Assembly (NCBI RefSeq): GCF_018069565.1
Contig: NZ_JAGPNL010000001.1
Coordinates: 310,001-374,000, forward strand
Source: Streptomyces tagetis
Lineage (GTDB): Bacteria > Actinomycetota > Actinomycetes > Streptomycetales > Streptomycetaceae
Length of the DNA: 64,000 nt
Reading direction: 5' to 3'
Positions 16,464-25,461 of the stretch are shown here, piece after piece (the first letter of the stretch is position 1; each line of letters opens with the position of its first letter). The notes below the pieces were generated by a model, which was not told where the DNA came from, searched no databases, and saw nothing but the letters and a program-made list of their open reading frames with translations. Both the position numbers and the translations under genes were made by a program.

Positions 16464-17939
16464 GTGGTGGCTTCCGGGGGAAGAGGGCTGCGGGCGGCAC
16501 AGGTCGTCTGCCTGGTCGGTCTGATCGGGCTGTACCTCTTCTCGGCGTTCGCCGATGTGCAGGGGCGGGCGAGGACCGAGCTGTCGGTGGCCATCGCCGT
16601 ACTCACCACCGTGTTCTCCCTGTTGAACCGGCCGGTGCTGAGGCCGCCGGAGGGGCGTGGCGTAGCGCGGTCCGGGTTCGTCGCGTTCGCCGGGCGGCTG
16701 GGGATCGTGGTCGTCTGGATCGTCCAGGCGGGCCTGTTCGGCTTCTCCGGCTTTCTCGTCTCCGCCAACTTCCAGGAGGAGCCCGGGTTTCACGGCCGGG
16801 TCGCGCTGATCGCCGCCGTCGGACAGGTGCTGGCGTTCGTCGCGCTGTGCGCCCGGAGCATGGCGGGGTTCCGGCCCGACTGGGGTTTCCGCTTCACCGT
16901 GTTCGGCGTCCTGCGCCATCTGGTCGACCGGGCCGTCCTGGTGGTGCTCGCCGGGTACGCCAGCACCCTGCCGCAGGTCGCCGAGACCGCCGTCGCCTGG
17001 GTGCCGGAGCATCTGCACGACCGGGTCTCCGGGCTGCTGCCGGGATGGCTCGCCTGGCCGGTGACGATCGCCGCGTGCGCCGTCTGGTTCGTCGGCGTCC
17101 TCGTCGTCGAGAGCCTGGTGCAGCGGCTGGTCGCCTCCGGGCTCGGCCCCGACAACTCCCTCGGCGCCTGGCTCGGCGACCACACCCCCGTCTCCTACCG
17201 CCGCACCGACACCGACGTCACCTTCGACTTCGACTTCCTGCTGGTCCGCCTCTACTACTACAACAGCACGCTCGGCTGGGCGTTCCTCGGCAGGGTGCTG
17301 ATCGAGATGCGGTACAGCAGCAGCTTCGGGCCCCGCTCCCGGCCACCGACCCGGCGCCGGATCGCCAAGGGGCGACGGTACGAACGGCCTCTGGCCGAGG
17401 GGGAGATGGACCGGCTGCGGGAGGAGATCGCCGGCGCTGCCGTGGCGGCGGCCCCCGGGGAATGGCGGCTGCTGCTCCTGGAGTACCGGGCCGCCGGGCG
17501 GTACGAGGAGGCGCAGGTGCGGGTCGACCCCCGGGACCGGTGGGCCCGCGGCTGGGACCCGCCCGCCCCGGAGGACCCCGAGGCGGACACCGACGCGGAA
17601 CCGGGGGAGGAGAGCGAGGGAGAGGGGGCGTCCGGGGTGCCGGTCGACCTGCCCGGGTTCGCCGGGCTGCCCGCCCTGCGGAGGTGGCGCGAGGCGAGCT
17701 ACACCGCCGAGAACGGCGTCGCCCACGTCCTCGTCGTCAGCGTCGAGAAGATCGATCCGACCGCGTACTCGTACTCCCCCGAGCACCCGTGGCGCACCGC
17801 CTCCTGGCAGGAGTACGACGCGCCCGGGTGGCGGCAGCCGCCGTCCGTCCGCGAGTACCGGCGTGACCTGCGCCGTTTCCCGACGGCGCGGGGGCGCCGG
17901 CCGTTCTGGCTGCGGAACCGGGTGAAGCGGATCGGCTGA
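16464..17939 (+). CDS. Multi-pass membrane protein of unknown function
   Basis: The first 240 or so of 491 residues contain six to seven hydrophobic segments, beginning with AAQVVCLVGLIGLYLFSAF. The second half is hydrophilic, with charged Asp/Glu-rich low complexity around residues 368-390 (the DPEADTDAEPGEE stretch), and ends in an Arg-rich tail. Two tandem GTG codons (16464, 16467) are possible starts, with GGAGGGG at 16444-16450 a little far upstream. I do not recognise the family. Codon bias and length mark it as a true gene. A GC-rich hairpin follows its stop. Confidence 0.7.
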   Translation: MVASGGRGLRAAQVVCLVGLIGLYLFSAFADVQGRARTELSVAIAVLTTVFSLLNRPVLRPPEGRGVARSGFVAFAGRLGIVVVWIVQAGLFGFSGFLVSANFQEEPGFHGRVALIAAVGQVLAFVALCARSMAGFRPDWGFRFTVFGVLRHLVDRAVLVVLAGYASTLPQVAETAVAWVPEHLHDRVSGLLPGWLAWPVTIAACAVWFVGVLVVESLVQRLVASGLGPDNSLGAWLGDHTPVSYRRTDTDVTFDFDFLLVRLYYYNSTLGWAFLGRVLIEMRYSSSFGPRSRPPTRRRIAKGRRYERPLAEGEMDRLREEIAGAAVAAAPGEWRLLLLEYRAAGRYEEAQVRVDPRDRWARGWDPPAPEDPEADTDAEPGEESEGEGASGVPVDLPGFAGLPALRRWREASYTAENGVAHVLVVSVEKIDPTAYSYSPEHPWRTASWQEYDAPGWRQPPSVREYRRDLRRFPTARGRRPFWLRNRVKRIG

Positions 17940-17957
17940 GCCACACCTGACGACGCC

Positions 17958-17993
17958 CCTCCCGGCCCCTCGGTTTCGACGGCCGCCGGGAGG
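17958..17993. terminator. Hairpin after the membrane-protein gene
   Basis: CCTCCCGGC at 17958-17966 pairs with GCCGGGAGG at 17985-17993, a 9-bp perfect stem between two co-oriented genes. No T-tract follows, so it may terminate weakly or just stabilise the transcript end. Confidence 0.45.
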
Positions 17994-18021
17994 AAACCCC
18001 GTTCAGGGAGTGGAGGCAGCC

Positions 18022-18684
18022 ATGCGATTCCCCCATCGCCGGGAGGCCGGCCAGGACCTCGCCCTCCGGCTCAGGGAAGCGGCGTCCGGCGGGGACCTCC
18101 CGCGTCCCGTCGTCCTCGCCCTGCCCCGGGGCGGCGTGCCCGTCGCCGCCGAGGTGGCCCGCGCGCTCGGGGCACCCCTCGACGTGCTCGTCGTCCGCAA
18201 GATCGGCGCCCCCGGCCGGCCCGAGGCGGGCGTCGGCGCGCTCGCCGGCGAAGACCCGCCGCTCTTCGACCGGCGGACCCTCGGACTGCTCGACCTCGAC
18301 GAGGCCGACCTCGCGGCGGACGTGGCCCGCGAACGCGCGGAACTCCGGCGCCGCACCCTGCGCTACCGGGGCGAGCGGCCCGCCCCCGACGTACGGGACC
18401 GCACCGTGATCCTCGTCGACGACGGCCTCGCCACCGGCGTCACCGCCCGCGCCGCCCTGCGCCACCTGCGCCGCCAGGCGCCCGCCAGACTGATCCTCGC
18501 TGTGCCCGTCGGGGCCCCCGAGACCGTCGCCGCGCTGCGCCCGGAGGCCGACGACGTCCTCTGCCTCTCCCAGCCGCCGGACTTCGGCGCCGTCGGCCTC
18601 TGGTACGACGACTTCGGGCAGGTCACCGACGAGGAGGTCATCGCCCTCCTGGACGCGCACCGGCCCCCGGCCGGGGAACGGTGA
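18022..18684 (+). CDS. Phosphoribosyltransferase-family protein
   Basis: The 220-residue protein has the type I phosphoribosyltransferase fold. The N-terminal ALPRGGVPVAAEVARAL loop precedes the diphosphate-binding segment VILVDDGLATGVTARAAL, where the paired acidic residues and following Thr/Gly bind PRPP. I chose ATG 18022 because TGGAGGC lies 6-10 bp upstream; a GTG at 18010 would overlap that site. Homologues in actinobacteria are annotated as predicted phosphoribosyltransferases or erythromycin-esterase-linked proteins, with no settled substrate. Confidence 0.82.
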   Translation: MRFPHRREAGQDLALRLREAASGGDLPRPVVLALPRGGVPVAAEVARALGAPLDVLVVRKIGAPGRPEAGVGALAGEDPPLFDRRTLGLLDLDEADLAADVARERAELRRRTLRYRGERPAPDVRDRTVILVDDGLATGVTARAALRHLRRQAPARLILAVPVGAPETVAALRPEADDVLCLSQPPDFGAVGLWYDDFGQVTDEEVIALLDAHRPPAGER

Positions 18685-18802
18685 GGGCGTACCGCCGGGC
18701 TGTTTGCCGCGTCCCCCACCGGGCTACCCGTGCCCGTGTGCGGCGGCGGCGCCCGGCCCCCAGGCCGTGACGTGCCGTGCCGTGCCGGGAGGCACCTCGG
18801 CC

Positions 18803-18923
18803 GACCGCAGAGCGACGGCAAAGTGACCGTAGGGCGACCGCAGAGTGACCGTAGAGCGGTCGCAGAGCGACCACAGAGCGACCGCGGGCCGACCACAGAG
18901 CGACCGCGGACCGACCATGGACC
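18803..18923. repeat. Eleven exact-period 11-bp tandem repeats
   Basis: The unit GACCGCAGAGC recurs eleven times without any change of spacing (variants such as GACCGTAGAGC, GACCACAGAGC, GACCGCGGACC). It occupies 121 bp and ends 23 bp before the start of the downstream reductase gene. The period is close to one DNA helical turn. It is neither coding nor a CRISPR array, because there are no spacers. Confidence 0.9.
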
Positions 18924-18946
18924 CCACCACCGAACGGAGTCACGGC

Positions 18947-19573
18947 ATGCGTATAGGGATCATCGGGGCCGGCAGGATCGGCTCCACCCTCGCCCGGCGC
19001 TTCGCCGGCAACGGCCACGAGGTGCGGCTCGCCAACTCGCGCGGCCCGGACACCCTCGCCGGCCTCGTCGCGGGCATGGACGGCCCCGTGGAGGCGTCGA
19101 CCGCCGATGACGCGGCCCGTTTCGGCGAGGTGGTGGTCGTCTCCATCCCCTACGGGCGCGTGGACGAGCTCCCGCACACCGGGCTCCGCGACAAGGTCCT
19201 CGTCGACACCTGCAACTACTATCCGCAGCGCGACGGGCACGACCCCGAGCTGGACGACGACTCCACCACCTCCAGCGAGAAGGTGCGCGCGGTGACCGGC
19301 GGGGACGTCGTGAAGGCGTTCAACGCGATCTACTGGGAGAACCTGCGCGACCACGGACGTCCCCCCGGCGACCCGGAGCGGATCGCCATCCCGGTCTCCG
19401 GCGACGACGAGGAGGCCAAGGCCGTCGTGGCGAGCCTCATCCAGGACATCGGCTTCGACGCGGTGGACGCCGGCGGGCTGGGCGGCGGCGGGCGCAAGCA
19501 CCAGCCCGGGAGCGACGTGTACACGGCGGAACTGGACGCCGAGGAACTGGACGCGCGGTTGCGGACCGCCTGA
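18947..19573 (+). CDS. NADPH-dependent F420 reductase-like / NAD(P)-binding oxidoreductase
   Basis: The 208-residue Rossmann protein starts MRIGIIGAGRIGSTLA, a GxGxxG dinucleotide site. Later it has LANSRGP, VVVSIPYG and VKAFNAIYWENL, as in F420H2:NADP oxidoreductase-like proteins (COG2085). ATG 18947 follows GGAG 9 bp upstream. The protein may pass hydride between NADPH and F420 or act on another substrate; the family is broad. The upstream region is the 11-bp tandem repeat array. Confidence 0.8.
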   Translation: MRIGIIGAGRIGSTLARRFAGNGHEVRLANSRGPDTLAGLVAGMDGPVEASTADDAARFGEVVVVSIPYGRVDELPHTGLRDKVLVDTCNYYPQRDGHDPELDDDSTTSSEKVRAVTGGDVVKAFNAIYWENLRDHGRPPGDPERIAIPVSGDDEEAKAVVASLIQDIGFDAVDAGGLGGGGRKHQPGSDVYTAELDAEELDARLRTA

Positions 19574-19636
19574 CCCGCGGGGACGGCTGACCCGCGGGGT
19601 CGGCTGACCCGCGGGGATGGCTGACCCGTGGTGAGC
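19572..19636. repeat. 17-bp tandem repeat, about four copies
   Basis: CTGACCCGCGGGGACGG repeats three times with 1-base changes, then once more in a diverged form, starting at the stop codon of the reductase gene. It fills the gap to the next gene on the opposite strand. Confidence 0.8.
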
Positions 19637-19661
19637 GGGTGGACCGCGGCCCGGCCCCGGG

Positions 19662-19877
19662 CTACTTCTCGTAGGTGGACAGCGCCAGCCCGAGGCCGAA
19701 GAAGGTCGGCGCCCACTCCCCGACGAAGATGCCCCAGCGGTCCGCCCGCTCCTCACCCTTCTTCTCGACGCCGCGCGAGGCGCACCAGGAGAGGACGGAC
19801 AGGCCGATGGAGACGAACGCGGCGGTGTAGGCGTGCTCGGAGCGGATGCCGGACTCGTGCAGCTTCTTGACGATCAC
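19662..19877 (-). CDS. Small conserved membrane protein
   Basis: The 71-residue protein starts at GTG 19877, giving a basic N-terminus (VIVKKLHESGIRSEHAYT), a hydrophobic stretch (AAFVSIGLSVLSWCA), a charged linker, and a second hydrophobic segment near FVGEWAPTFFGLGLAL. An in-frame upstream start at 19976 adds unrelated residues. AGGAAG lies about 10 bp before the GTG. The layout resembles small conserved Streptomyces membrane proteins. No function can be assigned. Confidence 0.6.
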   Translation of the reverse strand: MIVKKLHESGIRSEHAYTAAFVSIGLSVLSWCASRGVEKKGEERADRWGIFVGEWAPTFFGLGLALSTYEK

Positions 19878-19997
19878 CAGTGACTCGCTTCCTGCGGGGA
19901 GGGGAGGTTTCCCTCCATCCGAGGGCAGGCGGGCGGCCCCGGCGACCGCGCGGGTCCGAACGGCCCAACCTGTCACCCGCCCCGCCCCCCTCGGCTC

Positions 19998-20420
19998 TCA
20001 CCCCGCCGCCTCGCCCTGCCCCTCCCCGGGGAGGTGACCGAGGTGGGCGGCGACCCGCTCGCGCAGGCGGAGGTACTCCGCCCGGCGGCGGGGCGGCGGG
20101 CCCGGCGGGCGGCGCACGACGCGCGGTGCGGTGACGGTCTGGCCGTCGCGGAACTGCTCGCGGGTCAGGTCGAGTTCCACCCCGGACGGCAGCCGGTTCC
20201 ACCAGTGGTGGCCGTGCTGTTCCGCGCCCTGGTACACCTCGCCGACGACGAGGTCGCCGCCGAAGACGTCGTGCACGAGGAGCGCCGTGATGTCGCACTG
20301 GCCCCACGCCGGGTTGCCGGGCTGCCACGGGGCGCGCGCGGCGTCGTCCGGCGAGCAGGTGTCGGCGGCCCAACCGGCCCGCAGGGCACGGTCGATGGTG
20401 AGAAGGTCCCAAGGTGGCAT
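19998..20420 (-). CDS. YunG-family protein
   Basis: The 140-residue protein shows the features of the YunG family. WAADTCSPDDAARA and WGQCDITALLVHDVFGGDLVVGEV are followed by HHWWNRLPSGVELDLTREQF. The conserved Cys, His and Trp-rich motifs suggest an NlpC/P60-like or transglutaminase-like fold, but activity is unproven. The C-terminal region is Arg/Pro-rich. It stands alone, divergent from the acyltransferase gene. Confidence 0.72.
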   Translation of the reverse strand: MPPWDLLTIDRALRAGWAADTCSPDDAARAPWQPGNPAWGQCDITALLVHDVFGGDLVVGEVYQGAEQHGHHWWNRLPSGVELDLTREQFRDGQTVTAPRVVRRPPGPPPRRRAEYLRLRERVAAHLGHLPGEGQGEAAG

Positions 20421-20524
20421 GACGGCACCCTCTCAGCCGGCACTGACAACGGGCGCCGACCCGCCCCGGTGGGTGCCCGCGCGAGGCCGGTGAACATCCC
20501 CACCGCGCCCCGCGTGAAGGGGAC

Positions 20525-21886
20525 GTGAAGACACAGCCGTCCGCCCAGGACACGCCCGCGACACGCCGATTACCGCGCCTGACACGCCGGACGTCCGACC
20601 CGACACGCCGATCAGTCGCTCCGACACGCCGATCGACCGGCCCGGCACGCCGACTGCCCGCCCCACTGCGCCGATTACCCCGCCCTGGCGTGTCGCCCCG
20701 TGACACACGGCTGGCCTGGCTGGACGCGCTGCGCGGCATCGCGGCCCTGGTCGTCGTCTTCGACCACTCCTCGTACGTCTTCCTCGCGGAGTTCCGCAGG
20801 GAGCTGATGCCCGAGTTCAGCACGAGCCGCTACGGCATCATGGTCTTCTTCCTGGTCAGCGGCTACGTCATCCCCGCCTCGCTGGAACGGCGGGGCTGCG
20901 TCCGGACGTTCTGGATCGGGCGCCTGTTCCGCGTCTACCCGCTCTGGGCTGCCGTCGTCGGCGCGACCCTCGTCCTGGACCGGTGGGGCCTCGCGGAGGT
21001 CCGCGACTACGCCGGACACAGCGCCCTCGGTACGGCCGTCGCCCATCTGACCCTGCTGCAAGAGCTGTTGGCGACGCCCGGCCTCCTGCTCGTCCTGTGG
21101 ACGCTCTCCTACGAGATGGCCTTCTACCTGCTGACCGTCGCCCTGTTCTCGGTCGGGCTGCACGAGCGGTCGGCGGCGACGGCGGGCACCTTGTCGGCGC
21201 TGGCGGCCGTGAGCGTCGCGGTGGGCTGGGCGCTGCCCGCCTCCGCGCTCTCCGCCGCGCTCGGCACGGACCGGGTGGTGGCCGTCGCCGCCGTCGCCCT
21301 GGTGGCCGCCGTCGGCTGCGCCTGCGCCAGGGCGCCCGTGGTCCGGGTGTCCGGGGCCGTGCTCGGCGGGGTGCTGGCCCTCGCCCTGGTCGCCTTCAAC
21401 GGCACGGTCCCTCCCTGGGAGGGGCTGGTCATCCTCGCCCTGATGTTCCTCGGCACCGCCGTCCGGCGGGCGGAGCAGGGAGGGCGGGCCCGGCGGGCCG
21501 CGGTCGCCGCAGCCCTCCTCGTCGTGGTCTGCGCCGTCGGGAGCGCGTACGGGTACGGCGACAGCGTCCACGTCACCCGGCGCGGCTGGATTCTCGGCTT
21601 CCTGCTGGCGGTGGCCACCTTCGGGGCCGGACTGGCCTGGCGCCGGAGGCACACCCCGCGGTGGCTGGCCGGGCTCGGCACCGTCAGTTACTCGCTCTAC
21701 CTGGTGCATCCGGTGCTGCTCGCCGTGGTCGTCGCCACCCACGGCCGCGAACGGCCGGACAGCCTCGTACGGACGGCCGCCTTCTACGCCGTACTGCTGC
21801 CCGTCTCCGTCCCGACCCACCGGGCGATCGAGGCACCGGCGCAGTCCTGGGGGCGACGGCTGGCCCACCGCGTCCGCGCGCCCTGA
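20525..21886 (+). CDS. Acyltransferase-3 family membrane protein
   Basis: The 453-residue protein has an acyltransferase_3 (OafA/NodX-type) domain. RLAWLDALRGIAALVVVFDH opens it, and a FLVSGYVIPASL motif and about ten hydrophobic helices follow to residue 445. Such enzymes O-acylate cell-surface sugars or secreted molecules. The first 60 residues, from GTG 20525, are a cationic low-complexity tail built from repeated Thr-Arg-Arg units, encoded by copies of CGACACGCCGAT. A later unmarked start cannot be excluded. Confidence 0.8.
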   Translation: MKTQPSAQDTPATRRLPRLTRRTSDPTRRSVAPTRRSTGPARRLPAPLRRLPRPGVSPRDTRLAWLDALRGIAALVVVFDHSSYVFLAEFRRELMPEFSTSRYGIMVFFLVSGYVIPASLERRGCVRTFWIGRLFRVYPLWAAVVGATLVLDRWGLAEVRDYAGHSALGTAVAHLTLLQELLATPGLLLVLWTLSYEMAFYLLTVALFSVGLHERSAATAGTLSALAAVSVAVGWALPASALSAALGTDRVVAVAAVALVAAVGCACARAPVVRVSGAVLGGVLALALVAFNGTVPPWEGLVILALMFLGTAVRRAEQGGRARRAAVAAALLVVVCAVGSAYGYGDSVHVTRRGWILGFLLAVATFGAGLAWRRRHTPRWLAGLGTVSYSLYLVHPVLLAVVVATHGRERPDSLVRTAAFYAVLLPVSVPTHRAIEAPAQSWGRRLAHRVRAP

Positions 21887-21922
21887 CGAGCGGTGGACCG
21901 GCTCCCTCCGGCCGGGACCGGC

Positions 21923-23239
21923 TCACCCGGGCCCGGCGACCACCGGAGCCTCTCCGTCCCGTGCCGCATCGTCCCCCGCCGCCCCGTCCGGCCCCGCCCC
22001 CAGTCGGTCGAGGGCCGCCGCGGCCAGGGTGGCGACGGCCGGGCGGAGGGCGCCGGCGATGTGCGGGGCGAAGAACGGGGAGTGGTTCGGGTGGGGCACG
22101 GTGCCGGGGGCCGGGTCCGCCACGCCCAGCATCCAGTAGGCGAGGGGGATTCCGCTCCGGCCGTGCACCGCCGACCCGGCGTCGCCGAAGAGGGGGAAGT
22201 CCTCCGTGGCCGGGGAGCCGGGCCAGGACAGGACCCGCCCCGGGCCGAGCAGCGCGGCGTGGGCCCGCCGCAGCGCGTCGGTGGTGTGCGGGTCGCACCA
22301 CAGGGCCGCCGCGCGGGAGGTGACGTTCACCTCGGGCTCCTCGGGGGCACCGGAGGCGGCGCTCTCGGCGGCGATGACCCGGCGCACCGTGTCGAGTGCC
22401 CGGTCGAGGGCCGTTTCACCGGCGGCGCGGACGGCGATGCCGAGGCCCGCGCGGTCGGGGATGACGTTGGCGGCGGTACCGGCGTGCAGGGTGCCCACGG
22501 TCAGGGTCACCCGGTCGGCGGGGGCGCTCTCGCGGGCCACGACGGAGTGGAGCCGGGTGACGAGGGAGGCCGCGGCGAGGACCGGGTCGACGGCGAGGTG
22601 CGGGGTGGCGGCGTGCCCGCCCCTCCCGTGCAGGACGACGTCGAGCACCGCGCCGGCCGCCGCCATCGGCGTCCCCTCGGGCGCGTGGGCGACGGTGCCG
22701 GCGGGGAGCGGGGCGGCGTGCTGGGCGAGGACGACGGCGGGGGCGGCGAAGCGTTCGTAGAGCCCGTCGCGCAGCATCGCCTCGGCCCCGGTGAGCGTCT
22801 CCTCGGCGGGCTGGCCGACCACGACGAGGGTGCCGCGCCACCGGCCGGAGAGGCGGGCGAGCAGGTCGGCGGCGGCCGCGGCGGCGGCGAGGTGGAGGTC
22901 GTGGCCGCAGGCGTGCATGGCGTCGGTGCGGCTGGCGTAGGGCAGTCCGGTGCGTTCGCGCAGCGGGAGGGCGTCGAGTTCGGCGCGGAGCCAGACCGCG
23001 GGGCCGTCGCCGTTGCGGAGCACGCCGACGACGCCGTGGCCGCCCACGCCGTGGGTGACCTCGCAGCCGGCCGCCGCGAGCCGGCGTCCGAAACGGTCGG
23101 CGGTGCGGGCCTCCAGGCCGGACGGCTCGGGGTGCGCGTGCAGGTCGAGGTAGAGGCCGAGGGCCGGGCGCAGGACCTCACCGGTACGGGCGAGGAGATG
23201 CGCCGCGCGGTCCGGGGCGGGCTCGGGAGGGTGGCTCAT
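21923..23239 (-). CDS. M20-family amidohydrolase/peptidase
   Basis: The 438-residue protein matches the M20D (hippurate hydrolase/IAA-amino acid hydrolase) group: DLHAHPEPSG, the metal ligands in MHACGHDLHLA, the catalytic pair GQPAEETLTGAEAM, and a dimerisation lid domain with HGRGGHAATPH. It hydrolyses N-acyl amino acids or similar amides. ATG 23239 is chosen because the upstream 29 residues are low complexity. It lies 254 bp downstream of the RiPP operon on the same strand. It might process or inactivate a peptide, but the gap and a repeat array suggest an independent gene. Confidence 0.85.
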   Translation of the reverse strand: MSHPPEPAPDRAAHLLARTGEVLRPALGLYLDLHAHPEPSGLEARTADRFGRRLAAAGCEVTHGVGGHGVVGVLRNGDGPAVWLRAELDALPLRERTGLPYASRTDAMHACGHDLHLAAAAAAADLLARLSGRWRGTLVVVGQPAEETLTGAEAMLRDGLYERFAAPAVVLAQHAAPLPAGTVAHAPEGTPMAAAGAVLDVVLHGRGGHAATPHLAVDPVLAAASLVTRLHSVVARESAPADRVTLTVGTLHAGTAANVIPDRAGLGIAVRAAGETALDRALDTVRRVIAAESAASGAPEEPEVNVTSRAAALWCDPHTTDALRRAHAALLGPGRVLSWPGSPATEDFPLFGDAGSAVHGRSGIPLAYWMLGVADPAPGTVPHPNHSPFFAPHIAGALRPAVATLAAAALDRLGAGPDGAAGDDAARDGEAPVVAGPG

Positions 23240-23349
23240 GGGCGGCTCCGGGGAGGGGACGAGCGGCCGGGCCTCCACCGCCGTACGGGGAGGCCCGGAA
23301 GGGGCACGTGGGCGCAGGGGGCCCACACGGTCACGGACTCACGGACATA

Positions 23350-23480
23350 CGGCCCGACCGGCGTACGGACGGCCCGACTGGCGTACGAACAGCCCGGCCG
23401 CCGTACGAACAGCCCGGCCGGCGTACGGACACACGGCCCGGCCGGCGTACGGACGTACGCCCCGCCGGCGTACGGACACC
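23350..23480. repeat. Six imperfect 20-24 bp tandem repeats between the amidohydrolase and RiPP genes
   Basis: Each unit contains GCCCGGCCGGCGTACGGAC or a near variant, six times in a row. The array fills the gap between the last RiPP gene and the amidohydrolase gene. No promoter or hairpin terminator is evident around it. Confidence 0.85.
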
Positions 23481-23493
23481 CGCCCGCACGCCC

Positions 23494-25461
23494 TCACGGG
23501 AACGGATGGGGAGCCCAGTGGATCTCCGCCTCCGTGAGGTCGCGGTCCCGGTGGCCGCCGCGCCGCAGCGCGGTGCGCAGCCGGGGCATCAGCGGCGCCC
23601 GCTGCCGGTTCCAGCCGAAGTCGATCGGCAGCAGCCCCGGCACCACCGTGCCGACCGTGCGCAGCCCCATCCGCTCCTGCTCGGGCGAGGTCTGGTCGAC
23701 GACGATGACGTCGTGCCCGGCGAGGACCAACTCGTCCACGACCAGGGCGACATCGTCACGCAGATCACCGGTGCGCGGGCGGCGCTCGCGCTCCCACTCC
23801 CCGTACACCTCGTCGAACGGCCGTGCCCGCGTGGGCTCCAGATAGGCGCGGGCGTAGGCGGACATGCGGGGCAGCCCGTAGAGCTGGGGGTGGTCCTTGA
23901 GGTGCCGTACCAGGGCGAAGTCGTCGGCCATGGCCTCCAGTTCGGCCCGGCGCTCGCCGGTCTGCCGGGCCAGGTGCGGGATGTAGCTGAGCACCTCGGA
24001 CAGGGCGCCCTCGATCGCCGAGCGCGGGTCCAGGGAGGCCGCGGCGGCGAAGGACAGGGTGCCCGGACCGCCGTCGCGGCGGACGCCGACCACGGTGACG
24101 GCGGGGATCGCCAGGTCGACGCGGTTGTCGAAGGCGTGCACGTCGTAGCCCTGGAGCGCCGCCCGCTCGGCCATCGCGGCGGCCGTCGTGCCGCCGACGG
24201 TCGCCAGGTCGACGCGCGGGAGGCGGGCCGCGCCGTACCAGCCGTTGAGGAACGCGTCCCGCTCGACCAGTTCGAGCAGCCCGCCGAGGACCGCCTCCTC
24301 CAGACAGCCGCCGATGGCACAGCCGTTGGAGCACTCGAAGACGAAGTTGTCGCCGGCCGTCGGGATGCTGTAGTAGACCAGCCGCGACGGCACCAGGACC
24401 GGGCGTTCGTCGCGCAGCGACCAGCCCCAGTCCCAGGGGATGGGCCGGGCCGGGTCGAAGGGGTCGACGAGCGGGTCGTCCCGGTAGGTCTCGGCGCCGT
24501 ACAGGCCGCACTCCGCCGGGTCGACGGCGTCGGCCCGCAGATCCTCGTACGAGCCGACGACCGGCGCGTGCCCGCCCCGGCGGCGGGTGCCCGCGTACCG
24601 CTCCAGGCCCTCCAGGAAGGCCAGTCGGCGGCTGGTGGCGAAGGAGTTCTCCTGCCCGCTCCAGGTGACGTCGTGGAGCCCCGCGTACCCCCGGACGAAG
24701 GCGCTGCCCGCCACCGGCGCGGTGGTGGAGGAGGTCACGTCGTTCCAGGTGCCCGCGCCGAGGGCGCCGCAGACCGGGTTGGCCAGGGCGTCGGTGGGCA
24801 GCGGGTGGGCGAAGGCGGAGCGCACCCGGTAGGTGCCGGGGTCCGGTTTCGGGCGCGCGGCGAGGGTGAGCGGCGGGACCTCCCGCGCCGCCCGGGGGCC
24901 GCTGCGGGGACCGCAGTCCGGGCAGAGCGGGTCGGCGAGCAGCGGGTACGTGCGCACCCCCAGCGTGGCCAGGTCCAGCCGGGTCACCTGGGGCAGGGCG
25001 CGGTCGGCCGGCAGTTCGGCGGGCGGCACCGGGCGGGGCCCGCGCAGCAGCGCCTCGCACAGCGCGGCCACCCCGTCCAGGACGTGGGCGGCCGGCAGCG
25101 GCCAGGCCCCGGCGGGGCGGGGGCCGTCGGGGCCCCCGGTCTCCAGGGCGTTGCGCTCGCTGCGGCTGCGCAAACGCTGCCAGCGCAGGGCGAGGCAGCG
25201 CCCGCAGGCGGGGGCGGAGCCGTCGCCGCCCCACGGGCCGAGCAGCACCGCCGAGGCGCTGATGTGCACCAGCGCCGCCGGACGCTCCGCCGCCCACGGA
25301 TCGGGGGCACCCCCGCCCGCGCCGTCCCCGCCGCCCGCACCGACGGCGCCCACCGGCACGACCCGTGGGGCGTCGGCGCCGAAGCGGTCCTCCAGGTACG
25401 CCTGGACCGCGTCGCGGGCCTCCCGCATCGGGTGCGCGGGTGTCCGGGTCGCGGTGGTCAT
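23494..25461 (-). CDS. YcaO cyclodehydratase (copy 1) of the RiPP cluster
   Basis: The 655-residue protein has a zinc-tetrad region (CGRC at 86-89, CPDC at 180-183) followed by a YcaO domain from about residue 205. ATP/Mg-binding glutamates are visible in FLEGLERYA (E284, E287) and in the ECSNGCAIGGCLEEA-VLGGLLELVERDAF stretch (E388-E400). It ends in HPFP, like the proline-rich YcaO C-termini that shape the active site. YcaO enzymes phosphorylate backbone amides and convert Cys, Ser and Thr to azolines. It is the last gene of the operon; its ATG overlaps the permease stop. It is a paralogue of the YcaO gene at 34225-36240, so the two may split substrates (Cys against Ser/Thr). Confidence 0.9.
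   Translation of the reverse strand: MTTATRTPAHPMREARDAVQAYLEDRFGADAPRVVPVGAVGAGGGDGAGGGAPDPWAAERPAALVHISASAVLLGPWGGDGSAPACGRCLALRWQRLRSRSERNALETGGPDGPRPAGAWPLPAAHVLDGVAALCEALLRGPRPVPPAELPADRALPQVTRLDLATLGVRTYPLLADPLCPDCGPRSGPRAAREVPPLTLAARPKPDPGTYRVRSAFAHPLPTDALANPVCGALGAGTWNDVTSSTTAPVAGSAFVRGYAGLHDVTWSGQENSFATSRRLAFLEGLERYAGTRRRGGHAPVVGSYEDLRADAVDPAECGLYGAETYRDDPLVDPFDPARPIPWDWGWSLRDERPVLVPSRLVYYSIPTAGDNFVFECSNGCAIGGCLEEAVLGGLLELVERDAFLNGWYGAARLPRVDLATVGGTTAAAMAERAALQGYDVHAFDNRVDLAIPAVTVVGVRRDGGPGTLSFAAAASLDPRSAIEGALSEVLSYIPHLARQTGERRAELEAMADDFALVRHLKDHPQLYGLPRMSAYARAYLEPTRARPFDEVYGEWERERRPRTGDLRDDVALVVDELVLAGHDVIVVDQTSPEQERMGLRTVGTVVPGLLPIDFGWNRQRAPLMPRLRTALRRGGHRDRDLTEAEIHWAPHPFP

Noticed and set aside
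18803..18923. CRISPR array
   Set aside because: Units abut with no spacers and are only 11 bp long; it is a simple tandem repeat.
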